Source: Gymnorhina tibicen (lineage: Eukaryota > Chordata > Aves > Passeriformes > Artamidae). From it: a stretch of DNA of 64,000 bases. Under the pieces are notes generated by a model. The model saw only the letters and a program-made list of their open reading frames with translations, was not told where the DNA came from and made no database searches. Made by a program: the position numbers and the translations under genes. Position 1 is the first letter of the stretch; the number at the start of each line of letters is the position of its first letter. Where the stretch lies: NCBI GenBank assembly GCA_013399875.1, contig VXAZ01002369.1, positions 951,459 through 1,015,458 of the forward strand, read 5' to 3'. This document shows positions 1 through 13,700 of this stretch, piece by piece.

Positions 1-3000
1 AGGGGGGACATGGGGCTTGGTCGCATGGTGATCTCCTCCCCACCGCCATATTTAGCAGACTTAATCGGTGATGCTTGTCTAGATGGGGTGTTTGTCTTAT
101 TCCCTTCCCCTCCGGAGGAAAAAGAGAGTCTGCTTTTATATACTTTAAGAATTTTTTAATCCCATTTTAAAACCAATTTAATTTTTATCATTATTTTCCC
201 ATCATTCTCACTGCTCCCCTCCACAGATCGCCTTCCACCAGAGCAAAGCTGACAGCTCCCCACAGCAGCAAGCCACGTTGACGGCCATCATCTCATTCAT
301 ATGCACACTCAGAGCACTATAAATCTGCTCAAATATCATTCCTCCCCCGGGGCAATGTTTTTTTTCCCCAGAATATCTACATTGCTAGCTGCAGAAATTT
401 CTCCTTCTAATTAACTTACAGGTTCCAAATATCACCAGCTGGAACCACAGCGCAAAGCCTGGGCAGTGAACACACGGGAACCCGGCTGAAGGATGAGGGT
501 CTTTGCTATCCTTTCTTTGCTTTGGTGCTTTTTTTTGGTTTTTTGTTTTCCTTTCCATTTAAGAGCCAGCAAGTTGAAAACTACTGAACCCTTTATCGAC
601 ACATGAATGGACAACGAATAACCCATGAACTGAATGAATTGAAACTATCCACAGAACCCTTAACTGATATTTTTGTTGGCCATGTCACATCATGTTACAT
701 TTCTGACGTGTCATGTTTATGCCTGAGTCACGGTGCAGCCTGATGGAAGAACAAAGCACAGTGCGATGCAACAGGACATACCGGTGAGGTCAAAAACCCC
801 ATCTGGCTGTTGATTGACTGCCCACCACTAATTTGGATTTAGTTAATTCCTTCTAAAAGACAAGAACAAAGTTCAGAGAAGGTTAAAGGGCACATGCAGA
901 GTTTAATAATCTATTAACACAATAACCTGCCATATATGACTATGCAATAAGCTGACGGAATTTGCCAGAAACACTTCACTCTGCAAACATTATTTACAGC
1001 AAATCTTGATTCATTACACTCTCTGTATACAGAGAGAAGGGCAGCGTTTCTCTAACAAGAAGGCTCCAAGACATGAGCTGAGTAGTTTTAAGGTAAAAAA
1101 CAAACCCTAAGCAGCAGCCAAATCAGAAAATTAAATTTAGCATGTTTTCAATTTTTGTTGATGAAAACTTTTTACTGTTGGGGCTGAATTCAGGCAGGCT
1201 GGGAAAGAAAACCTGACTTCAAACAACAGCAGGGAAACAAAGAAGTCATTTAACCTTAAAGCCTTAAAAACCATAAAGATCAACTCATTAAATGATCTCT
1301 GCCTTTCAACTCCTGCTTTTCGATGGATAGTTTTTGCTTGTATTGGATTTTCTTTATTTAATGCAGCCAACAAGGCTGGTCTTCATTTTTATTTAAAACC
1401 AAAGGCAATTATCAGACAGACATGGTGCTGACCCTGAGAAGAAAGTCCCCAGACTTCAACTCTTCTGCCCATGCCTGATGTACAGGCAAAGGTTTATTCC
1501 TTCCACTGCTTCCGCAATAGCACAAAAGAGTTGTGCTGCACTGGCAGCCTCACCATCCTCCTAGACAGAGAACTGGGACTCTGGGATCCTAAACCAGTCT
1601 CAAGAAGAAGCTTGAAAAGAACAGGTTTGCATTCCTTACAGCAGTGAGGGAGACCCTGATGTTGAGGACGGTGATTTGTGATGATGATCTTAAGCTAGCA
1701 CCACTTCAAGAAATAAACTAGTTACTGTCTTTTAAGGCCATTCATACTTTGCCCAAATAAGGCTTCAAGAAAGTTACAACGTAAGTTCTTTTGGCTTGGA
1801 ATACTGTTTTTGCTGCCTAAATAAGCCCACAGAACACTTAACCAGTAAAAGAATGACACCAGCAAAGTCCTCCTTGTGTTATACCAATATGTGCATACTT
1901 TGGACTGGGACAGCAACATCGTGAATGAATGAAACAAGGTACAGCATTAAAAAAATCTCCATTTTCCTACAGTAACAGAAGGCTCAGTAGGTGCTCCTGC
2001 AAAAACAGTCATGCTGTCATAGTATCTTACTGACATGGGTATGCAGAGAGAAGCAGTTGGTAAAGAACTTATGGGAGCATGACAGGAAAAAAAAAAGGGG
2101 TGACTGAAAAATTGCAAGAAGGCCACAATCATGCTCCTCAGATCAGTTATACAGTAATACAAGAAAGAGAAGCAAAGCAAAGGGAAACCAAATTTTGCTC
2201 AATCTATTCTAAAACGTCCCTTGGTTTTGATGAAGTTTTTCTGTGACTAGGAAGTTTTTTTTTTAAAAAACAACTTGTGTGCAGCATTTCAGCATCAAAA
2301 ATATGCAATGCGGCTTCAAAAGCATACTGAAGTTCAGAATCCATTTAAGTTTCCTTGTCTGGCACCAGTTAACTTGATGCATACAAAAATCATTCTAGAA
2401 AACACTGGCCGTGTATAAAAGCACCTTCCAGAACTATTCTGTCATTAATATTCCCTTCAATCCTACTACAGATTTTTCAATTGGAGTACTGCAGTCCTTG
2501 TATTTCATTAGGTGAACCACCGGCAACTATGTTCCTCCATCTGGCAGTCCCTGGGACTGCTGCAGTTCCATGGAGCACCTCACAGCATCACAACTGTGAT
2601 TCAAAAACATAAAGCAAAACCACCTGATTGCCTCTCCCCCTGAAGTAAATCTTGCCCTTGAGACAACTCCCATGGGAAGGATTGTTTTGCTATAGGATCT
2701 TGCAGACCACAGAAAATCAGTGGGTTGGCACATGAAACGGAGGGGTTTCATTTTTGCAAGACCTGCTTTTTAGATGTATTTATCTTACTCCATGTGACTG
2801 ACACAGGAAGATGTATCAGGGTGACACTAGAAAAATCCTTAAAATTGCAAATTTTGGCACCAAGTTTTCATAAACCCTCTCCCCATCCTCAGGAACTATA
2901 TAACAGGCACTCGGGCAGCAGATTTACAGCTTCCTATTGAAGCCCTCCAGCCATCCATCTAAAGAATCAATTCCTGCTCCTTCCAAAGAGCAATGCAACC

Positions 3001-3198
3001 AAAGACGGCCCAAACACACCTCTTTGAAAACACAATCACAAACTCAGAGCATACAGAAGGTACCCTCACCATTAACATAGTTATGAAATTGGGAAGCTGC
3101 ATCAATCTCAAGCAACATATTTTGCCTCCGTTCATGCTGTTCTGAAACAACACAAGGACTGTGAGATGATTTTCTTACTGAGTAGCACCTTACTTGGA

Positions 3199-3254
3199 GT
3201 AATACATTACTGGTGGGACTCCCCTGATGATGTATTACACTAATGCATCATTAG
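3199..3254. repeat. Inverted-repeat cluster with TAAT motifs
   Basis: A 9-bp arm GTAATACAT (3199-3207) pairs with ATGTATTAC (3230-3238) across 22 bp. It is followed at once by a second hairpin, CTAATG-CAT-CATTAG (3240-3254). Degenerate GATGATRTATT units recur to about 3290. The function is unknown; it could be chance in AT-rich intron. Confidence 0.5.
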
Positions 3255-4625
3255 GATGATGTTTCACACTGATGATATATTGCAGTGCAACATAATGAGA
3301 GCAATAGCTCACTGGGTGCATAATCCTGCCAGGAGCTGTGCGCCTGCAGCTCTCTGACTTCATTTGTAGTTCAGGGTGTCCAGAAGCTTAGATGGATTAG
3401 ATCCTCAGATACACACATCTTAAACGATGGCAAGAGTCAGAAAAACACCAGCATACAGGTAGGTGCAGTTAATTGCGGGCTTCACAGTACACTATGCTAA
3501 TATCAAGATTACTTTGGCATCACATTTTAACACCTGTGCAAAACATCTTCTTCAAATGAAGGAGTGGCTGTAAGCAGAGCTGCTGAAGCTCCTTATTCTT
3601 ATGCTTCCCTGCAGTAGCCATCATAGCAGACTCTGGGTGCTTACAGCCTTGATAAAAATACCTAGCTTACATTTTCCATGCCAGATGTCTGTTAGAAGGA
3701 GGAGGAAGGCTGGGGAAAGGGGGTGGTTGCTTGTTTATAATCAATAAATTCAGTGAAAGCAGTTCTGTTCAGCTATTTTTATGACCCAGACTAAGGAAAA
3801 AAATAGGTAGTTTTGCCAACAATGAAAGATTCTGGTGACCTTTTTTCTGACCTTTTTTAACAAACAGAGCTATTTGATCTGTATGAAATTCTAAAAAGAC
3901 CTTTGCAGTATGATCAGTGTCACTAACAAGAAGGCAACATTTTTAGATTTGTGAACTCTTCACCGTGAAATCATACATAATGTTCAAAAAGAGGACAAAC
4001 TGGTAAATAAACAAGGAAGATACAAGCCGATTTGAATAATAAAAGAACTTCTTCAGTCTCTCACAGAAACATTAACATTTACAATTGAACCACAACCTCA
4101 TTATTTATTTAGTTTTTGCTTCAATAACTTTAGGGTTCTCGAATAAGTCTAAATGTGCATTCACACACACACTCACAACTATAACATGGACCCTGCATGT
4201 AATTTCCATCTTTTCGTATCTGTTTAGTTCTGAAAAACACAACAGTATTTTAGACAACCAACTAATGTGCTCTGCATCTTCAGGTTCTCCAAAATGGACA
4301 GACCAGACTCCTCTCCAGGGAACATCAGCCTCTGTGGTCACAGATTTAAAAAACGTAGCTTTCATACCTTTCTTCTGACATCTATAATTGAGAAACCACA
4401 GGGTAACTCATGAACTGGAAAAGAGTATAGACACCTCAGCTAGCTAAATGATGAGTTAATATCTCTTCCTTTCCCTTTTTTTACCCCCTCATGTGTAGCC
4501 TTTCAGATTGCCTGAGCTATAGGGCTCTGCCTCGTAGATTCTATCTCTAGCCAGTAGAGCAGAGGTTGGAAATACACAACAAAGAGCTGATCCTTCCAAG
4601 ATACTTTCTTTGCACCAGAAAAAGT

Positions 4626-4730
4626 AAAAAAAAACCCCAAAACCCCAAAACAAAAGAAAACAAAAAATACCCAACACCCAAAACCACCCAAACAAAAACC
4701 AAACAAAACAACGCCCCTTACACCCCCCTC
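4626..4730 (+). repeat. A/C-only low-complexity tract, G-runs on the minus strand
   Basis: From 4626 to 4712 all but two bases are A or C, including AAAACCCCAAAACCCCAAAA and many AAC/CCCA units. It continues into CGCCCCTTACACCCCCC. The minus strand is therefore G/T only with several G3-G6 runs, which may form quadruplex structures. It looks like a decayed simple repeat. Frames through it are not genes. Confidence 0.85.
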
Positions 4731-7700
4731 ACTTTTAGGGGACCACTTCTGATCAGCCCTCCAGTACATCCTGCAATAAATTAAATTCTAAGAAGGTAAC
4801 GCCAGCTGAGCATCACTCTGACCTACAGTAGCTTGAATCCACCTGTCAGGGTACTACTGAGTGTTTTCCAAGCGGGACTGTTCCCACCCTGTTTCCCAGG
4901 GAGAAAACAAAGTCCACAGCAGAGAGAAGGGGCCGGCACAAACCCCACCTTGTAGTTTGCAGCATGCTGTCCCCAAGCTTGGAGATGGCAATGAAAACTC
5001 ACTTCTTAAACAGGCTACAAGGTAACAACCAAAAAAAAGAAAAAAAGACCAGAATGACTTCGTGTATTTCCCCCACCAGTCGCCCATGCAAAGGCCAACC
5101 ACGTCCTGGCCATAAATTCTCTGGCACGAGAGCATTATACCAAAGGAAAGGAATGCCTTTCCATCTGTGTATTTCCCCTCAGGCACTCACTTGATAATGA
5201 AACCAGTTAAGGTCTTTGGGTTCACAATGTTATTATAGTCGGATAATATTTTGTTTGCAGCCGAGCCTGAAGAACTCCTAAGTAGTGCAGTACAGGCACC
5301 ATACACCTGTTAAGTCACGGCGTTCCTTCTGTAAGTGGACAAATCTGTTTTAGCCATCTCCCGAGATTTTCCCCTCACAGTTAATTACAAAGCGATGACT
5401 GTACTCATTTCCTGATCTTAGAGGGAATCTATAACAAATGTCTGCCACGGGTGAAGGCTGTTCCCTCTGTCCCTCACGAAACACCAGCAATCCTTCTAGC
5501 AGCCCTGGCTGCCCTCCTTCAACCTTTTCCCCCAGTTGTCCCAGACCTTCTGCTGCAACACAAACTGCACAGAAAATAATAACCTTTCACTAGGAAATAA
5601 ACTACATGGGCTGACTGAGACTAACATTTTCTAAAATAGCTGAACAATGCACCTCCTGAACACAAAAGTACTGGCACAGGATCCAAGACCAAGGTCATTC
5701 TGCAAAGACCTACAGTGAACATTGAGATGGACAGACCCAATCTTGTCAGCAACGTTCACGCAGGGAGCCACCCAGCAAGGCAGCAGGATTTTATTCACTT
5801 CCTGCATAGGCATACATGACTACAGAGATAAACACGTGATTCCCAACAAGAGAGGGAGCAATTTTGTTTAAAGTGATTAACAGGCTCACAAAGAAATTTG
5901 CCCCTTGCTGGATCTGAAACTCACTGGAGCCACTTTCACCCTGTGACATCTATTCTAGTATACAATTTTGATCCAAAGTATTGTTGCATCTTGTAAAACA
6001 CAAGATATTCTGAAATCAGGTCAGACACGATAAGCATTCTGGGGAAAAAATAAGAGAAAAGTAGTCCATCCTAAGAAGAAGTGCTACTTCATTGTGACAG
6101 CAACCATTCTTCATGCTCCTCCTAGCAGGCTGATGTCTGATCCTGGGCACAAATCCTTGGAAATAGGTCTCCCTGACCTTAGAGACATACGTTAGGTCAA
6201 TAGTTCCCAACTTTCCGGACCGATAGCCATTTGAAAAGGATCAGCATTTTTTGCAAATCATCACACACGCTTACCATCAACCTTGCGATTGGAAGCTCGA
6301 AGGTGATGTGACTCAGTAGCGTGGCTCCAACGCCTTCTTCATTACCCCTGTGGGATGACCAGTGCTCGGCAGACACAGAAGAGCACCCCTTGGCTGGAGT
6401 CATCTCAGAGAAACTTAGAAATTGAATTTGTTCACTGGCTCCCATGTTTTCACAAGTTGTTTCACACCATATCCCAGGAGCCAGCTCCTGTGTCATCATC
6501 CAGGCATGAGCCCTGTCACAGACTGTGGTCCCCCTTTTCTTGGATGCCAAGAACCAGCCTAACCTTCTAAAAAACCACTTCTGAATCCCTCTCACTGCAA
6601 ACACAACATCTCACTGAAGATGACACCCTTCCACTCTGAGGATAAACACAAAGCAATTCCTTCAGCAAGGAAGGAGGGAGCAGAAACATTTTCTGTAATT
6701 AAATGTATGGAATCAGAAGCATACAAACACCACATAAATCAATTAAATAAAACCAGACACAATCAGACAACTTGCAGGGACAAGAAAGTAAAGGAACAGT
6801 TTCAAGGGAGAGCTCCTGGGTGATGGGCAGATGGACTGTGACTTGAACCTCAGGTAAGGAAAGGGAACTTAGGGACTGGATTCCTTTTTTGATATAGCTC
6901 CACTTTGCCAGCCTTGGACAACAGATCTGACTCCAAAATTACTCTTTTCCTCCAAAGAGAAGAAATCTGCAAGATCCAAAATGTACTCAGTACTTCTGAT
7001 GAGAAAGGAGAGGCACCAGCTCCAGAGTGTCCAGAGTGTCTCTCTCTTGTAGGAGAGCATCTTTAACAATTTTATTAACACCCTCTGAAAAACTTTTACT
7101 TTTTTATTTTCCCCCACAAAAGAGACAAAGTTTACCAAACAGGGCCACATGTTCCTTATCACTTCCTTGCTTTCTTACTGGAACTGTAACTGTGGAGTCT
7201 TCTGGGCAGTCAAAGAAGTTTCATGGGCACAGAACTGATTAAAAAATGGATTACTAAACAACATCTCAGGAGAAAAAAAAATGCACATATCTCACTCTGG
7301 GTTTAGTGTTAATGCTCTTCCTTTGCACACTTCATTAGGTTTTTAAATTCTGGGCTGTCCATTGTATGAAATTCTCAGCACTATTAGAAACCCCTGGCAC
7401 TCACACAGAGCGGTTCAGAATGATGACAAAGGTTTGGCAGAAACCCCATTTCAGCTGCCCACATCAGTGACTCTCCATATCCTTGCACTAGTGTTGGACT
7501 GCCTCAATCAGGCTTCACTTTGGCTATGGAAGGTTCCAGCTTCATATTGGACAACAAGGTAAAAAACTCTTTGGTTATTAAAAGAAGTGAAATGGGGAAT
7601 ATATCCGAAACAATACTTTGGTACTCATGGAATAAAGCTGGGCATTTTTTGTGACTTGTGCGATATGCTTTAATTCACTTTCCCGAATAATTTATAATGA

Positions 7701-10700
7701 TTCTCATTTTTTACTACAAGTAAATACCATTACCTATTTAAAAATCAAAGCTATTGCAACATGTTTTCATCGAGTTTGTGTGAGTAATTACATATTAAAA
7801 TGGCAAACATCTCTTCCAATAACACCCTGGCAGAGTTCACTTCTTCTGCAAGTAATAAAAGTGAAAGAGAGCAAACTGTGCTTCAAGATATTTGGCTGCT
7901 GCACCATGAGGCAGCTGATGCATTCCAAATGTCTGTCAGGTCACTTTGCAACACCAACAACTGCTAATCAATAGTGAAATCTTTCTCTCTCTGGCTTAAA
8001 TATATTTCTGGTTTCGTTAAACAGAAGAAAATTGCAAATTAGTTGGACTCTGCCACACCATGCAGTTTGGAGAAACACGCTGTCATCCTGACTGGGTAAG
8101 AGTTAAGACAATGCAGTTAAATTTCGATACTTAATTGACTGTTGACCACGCACATAGGTTTTGTGAAATGCACTGCAGTATCTTATTGCTGGTCTTCACA
8201 AGACGCAGGTCAGTCTCCACGGGCTGTCTTGTTTCTAAGCAGCCAAGCATTTTTTTTAAAGCCCCAAACTCAGCTTTCCCTTTCTAGGATGCAGCCTTTC
8301 TTCATCTCCTTCACTTGGCCCAGAAGTCATGTCCTTTTCTCTTACTCTTCATATATCTTCCTTTTCTTGATTCCAAGCTACTTGGAACAGAGATCATATC
8401 CGTCTTTGTTTGAAGTCTCTATAGCAGTCTGCATGTTGCAATGGTACCATAAATAAAAAGTAATAAAAATGTTAGGAAAGTCTTTAGAAAAGTCCACATT
8501 ATTTTTTTCTATTACTCATGCTGTCGCTATTTAAGAAACAATGCCAGGAAGATCCAGGACTTGAAGGGGAGTTGTAACAATTTTTGTAAGAATACACTAT
8601 TGAAACTATGATGTTACTGACAGCAAAGTGTTTTGCAAGGTGTACAGGTTCTCCTGCTGCTTTTTTGAGTGCTTCTAACAGATGTTCAATTTCAAGTGGT
8701 CTGCAGATACCAATAGGCTGATGGTTCTGCAGGAATCGGAGCAGCAGATGTGCCCTGCATTATGTTTTGCTATTCCCTTTATGAATCGACATGTCACCCT
8801 GTGGGTTTATAGCCAGTTAATTTTGTAATGACATCACTATTTCTGTACTTTTAACGATTCTCGCAGGATTTAATTTCTCAAGTAACAGAACTCTTGATCC
8901 TGGAATTGCTATGCGAAGGTAATATATAATAAACAGATTTCTTTACATGATACAGTTCCACTTCCCACCAAATGCCTTTGCTGATAGCTTTTAGGTAGTG
9001 CTGGTATGCACGTGGATTCTTCCAAAGACCACAGATTTACAACGTGGCCTCATTTCAGGGCTCTAGATGAACGTCTGTGCATCTCTCTACAGGATCATTA
9101 CCCTTGAACAAGTATCACTCAGGGGCTGGAAGGAATGAGGATAAGAAGGGAATAAGGCTAGAAAGAATGGGGATTTCCTTTGGCTCTGCTGTAGAAGGAT
9201 AGGTATTGCCCCTGTCCGATGCTGCGTTCCACGGTGGCCACAGTACCCAACTGAAATCAGAGTGCACAGAAAACTGCGTTGCGTTTTCCACTCACAGGGA
9301 CCTGATTGTGAGGACAACACTCCAGCTTTTGGCTTGGATGCTTTCAATCCTAAAAGGGAGCCAAGATTTTTCTCCTTCAAATACAGTTGCAGAGGCTGTT
9401 AGAGCCCAGACGTTTTTGGGCAGAACCTCTGGTAACAGCTGCAGGCTGCACAGAGCAGCCATAGGACACCACCTTTCTTCCCTGGAGTATTCAGTACTGG
9501 TAAAGAATGTCTTTCTTCTTATTTTTAAATACAGAGAGGAAAAAGTGATGCTATTACAGCTGTATTTAAAGGGCTTTTGGCATTTCCTTCATTGAAACTA
9601 ACTTTTAGGTATTTAAAAAAATTGACTGGAAAAAACATCACAGCTTGTAAAAGGTTCTAGTTAGGTATGTTGTGTTATGAAGCCTTGAAACACACCTGAA
9701 AACTTTTAACTTTTAGAAATGAGAAGTGCACAAGCATACATTTTGTCCCCCCATGTTACCTCAGAAATTACTCCCGACGTTACTGCAAATATCAAAATAC
9801 ACGTTCAGTAAAAGCCTGCTTTTGAAAAGCATCTTAGGTCTTAAATTTACAGAGTGAATGCTGTCTGCTCTTACTAGTCTAGCTGAGAGATCAAGGCCTT
9901 AATTTCTAAGAATCAACTGCATAATTTTCGCACACATACAGGAAAAAATTATCGCCAGTTGTGACCAGGCAGAGTCTTCACAGCGCTCACAGGAGCTGTG
10001 CGGTCATGCTGGGGTCTGAATCCACCCCTAGAAAGGATTAGCAAATCCAGCCTAAAAGGATGAGGTAAGTATTTTTCTGAGTTTTTCACAGTATTCCTGG
10101 GGTTTTTTCTGCCCATTATAATTTCTTGCAGTTCACATTTCTTTAAAAAAGTTAATGCCTTTAGTGCAAGTCTCAGATTGAAACATATGAAGTTCAGGAA
10201 AGTTAATGCTGAGGTTAAATCAAGTTTTACTGGCCTTCAGCACTGAAAAATAGCAAAGACAAAGCTCTACCTGGAGGTCCATACCTATTAAGTGCATGAA
10301 TTACCTGACTTCCATCTTAACTGAAGCTGTAAGCAAGTGTGTTTTCTAAGCACACCGAGCCCATGGATATCTCAGAGTACTCCGAAAGCAGAAGCGCATT
10401 CCCCAGAGACATGGCACACCACAAGCCTCCAGACCCACCTCTCCTCTTCTGCTCTAGCCTCCTAAGAAATGCTGAACCAAACTCTTCACCACCTGAACTC
10501 AGCGTTTCCGCCCCAAAAGCTCTGAAGAGTCAGTAATGACTTTCAGCCCCTCTCCCAAATACCTTGAACTATGGGATGAAAACCATACTTAAAAACCTTT
10601 TGATCCTCTGGCATAACTGAAGTACTTATGCCTGTGAAGTTTGTTTTTGGAGGCACCTAAACATCCTTGGGGGATTTCCTGAGAAGTAAGGACCAGCATA

Positions 10701-13700
10701 AAACTGCAGAGCTAAGCCAAGGGTGCATTGCCTTTGTCCAGCCTTCCCCAATATGGAGGAATGGCCACACAGGGACCTCCAGTGCCTCTCCAGCACTTGC
10801 CCTCCTTCAAAACTCAAACTCCTGGCCAAAACACTCACCTTGCTACCAACACATTTTCCCTGACTCCAACTGTGAAGAATCAAACACACACACAGGGAAG
10901 ATGCTGGGCATGTTACTCACTGCACAACCTCAGGGTACTCAGATACAGTAATCGGGAGCTCAGCAGCCCAACCCCGGTGAGACCCACTATATTTAGGGTA
11001 TGACTACTTTCTAAAAATGCATTATCTAGACAAAACAGTTGAGTATCTTAGGGATGCAGGTTCTGGTTTTCCGAATATTTCTGATATTTACTCTGACATT
11101 TCCTCTGAGTGCGCGTGGTGTTTTGAAAGGAAAAGAGTTTTCTGTTGCTAAAGGCCAGTCCTTCCTGTTTGTTAGTTTATACCAAACCTAAGTTTTGACA
11201 TGAATAAAACTGTTGCTTTAAGTCTGATTTCAAACATGTGGTAAAGGCAAATCTAACAATTTTATGGGATATAGTTACTTTTGTAGAGGGTGAGTCTGCC
11301 CTGGGGAATTTTTCCCTGACTAGATTTATCACAAGTTTTTTGAACCAGATAATTTTGTTTGATAGCACATCTGGCAGCATCATAAAATCTTGACGTCCCA
11401 AGCTATTACACAGGAATTACTTTTGTAAATCATTTATGAATATTACTGATGTAGGCCTATTCTGGGCAGTAAGAAAGGAAACGGAGCGCTGAAGGACAAA
11501 GGAAGGGAAAAAGGATTCCCTGCCCTTTCGGGGCTCATCAGATAGGGTGGGTGTTTATCATTTTAAATGGGAAACATGTTGTCATTGATGCAGCTGAAAA
11601 GTCCACATAACACAATTTGTTCCCCATATTCCCTAAATAGGCAAAAAGGGGAGATATTCTACTAGAGGAAAACCATAAATTGATCTCTCCTGAAGAAAAT
11701 CTGTTCCTGTCCGAATCTTAAATAAGACTTCCCAATTAAACACCACATATTGCTAAAACCACAGTAAACACAAACTAACAACTCAAGTAGACTACAGGAG
11801 GAAAGCCTTACCAAGGCCAGCACTGAGGCAAAATAAAAAGCCCATTTTAGCTCACACACACACACAAAAAGATATTTACAAGATCCCCCCCAGTCCACAC
11901 AGTGACCTGCCTTTTGAACATGGCAACACGACTGAACGGAAACTCTCCACATGGTTAGAATGACATGGTTAGCTGCTAAACATACCCCTTCAGACTGGCA
12001 AATCAAATGCTTATGTTCACTTTTAGTATCATAAGCTGTCACACTATTGGCAATTTCAGAAGATTGCACCTATTGATTTGGATTGGAAACACATCAGACT
12101 TAAATTTAGGTGCTTCCACCTTGCCAAAACCAAGGCCCGGCACTACATTCCTTTTGAACATGTAGTGGGTGCTTCCTTTGCAATGGATGAACCAACACCA
12201 AACACACCTTCGCCAGGTGGAGGGGCAACGGAGGAGTCACCCCGAATGAGCCAATGATGTGGGACTAGAACAAGCCCTTCACTCTTCATTCCTGACGTTC
12301 CCAATACTGGGAGCTAATGGGTGTTATTTTTGTTGAGCCAGAGCAGAGGAAAAGGTCATTTGCAATACTCCGCAGAAACATATTTCCAGCCTCAGGTAAG
12401 AAGGCATTTTGTTGGGGAATCTCCTTGCCTTTGGGGCCCATAAGGAGGGAAGGAGCAATTCTCTGACAGCTCCTATTTGGCTTCCAAACGCCAGGCTCCT
12501 TCAGACTATGGCATATGCACAGAGCCATTATGGAGCACATGCCAGTTGTGCACCACACGCTTTCCCCGCCAGAGCAGAAAATTTCTAAATTTAGTTTCCT
12601 CCCAGGAAACAAATTCCTGTCTATACACACCCAGACTGATTTCTCACAGATGAGCATGCTGCCTACGAAAATCTGAAGTGGACTGCATCCACAGGATGCT
12701 GAGGACCCACCCTGGCAGGGCAGTGGTGTGGCAGGAGTCGCCAGCTGCACCAAGGAGAGAGGAGCTCCTGGTTTACTTGAAAGTGGCAATACTGAAAAAG
12801 AAGCTCTAACATGAAAAAGCAAGTTTACATTTTTGGTAGTTTCAGATCCACTAGAATCTGAAAATGACAATGTAACATAGTTTTAATAATCAAAGCATGG
12901 ATGGTTTCAAGCTGCACAAAGAGCTCCACCAGGAAGAAATCCACAACATGACAAAAAGGAAGAACTGAAAAGAAATGGTGGTTTCCAGGGTCACAAATGG
13001 TATCTGCAGAGTATCATCTGGACGTTGCTCCTCAGACTTGCCAGCATGAGGCAACAGTGGCTGGGGCTAAGAAATCTGAGATTCATGTTCTGTTTATCCC
13101 CCTCTTTCTGAATGCAAACACATGTTCTGTCTTTCCAATAAAGATGGACAACACATGCACTGAGTAGGTACATTGAAAGTCATCTGCTAATTGCAGATAC
13201 ATGTAAATGACCACACAGCAAGCTTTCCCAGGGAGGCAAGACTGGAAAAAGGGAGACAGCTACACTAAGATTAGAAGGTATGAAAAAAACTCGAACTACA
13301 TAATCAAACAAGGTTGATTCATGTATTTTTTCCTAATTCAATATAAATATTATAATGCTATTTTAGACAATTCCAGAGAGCCAAAGAGCGATTAGGGTTT
13401 TTTTTTTTCCAGTCCATTATACAGATAGCACTTGCCTCAGTAACTATGCCAATGGAAGAAAATCCGTCATGTACTAACCATACTCCTATCTCCAACAGGA
13501 ATATTCCCCATTTTGTGAAGTAAAGTGAGATGTGGGAGTCCTTGACCTTCTGAGTAATTAAGGGAAACAGAGACATTCTTGTTTTTATTAGAGACACACT
13601 AAACTATTTGAAAATAATTTGAATAGCTGGAGAATTAGTGTATTTGCCTGCTCATGAGTAGTGCAGATAGTTTAGAGTTCTCTTGGGGGCAACACATCGT

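Noticed and set aside
1..420. Left end considered as the beta-2 promoter or first exon
   Set aside because: No beta-2 response element, no MFDCMD-type coding start and no zinc-finger codons were found on the minus strand.
12286..12870. Longest open frame (194 codons, minus strand)
   Set aside because: No domain or family resemblance, no splice signals at its ends, and Cys/Ser-rich composition typical of a chance frame; it sits inside the RARB intron.
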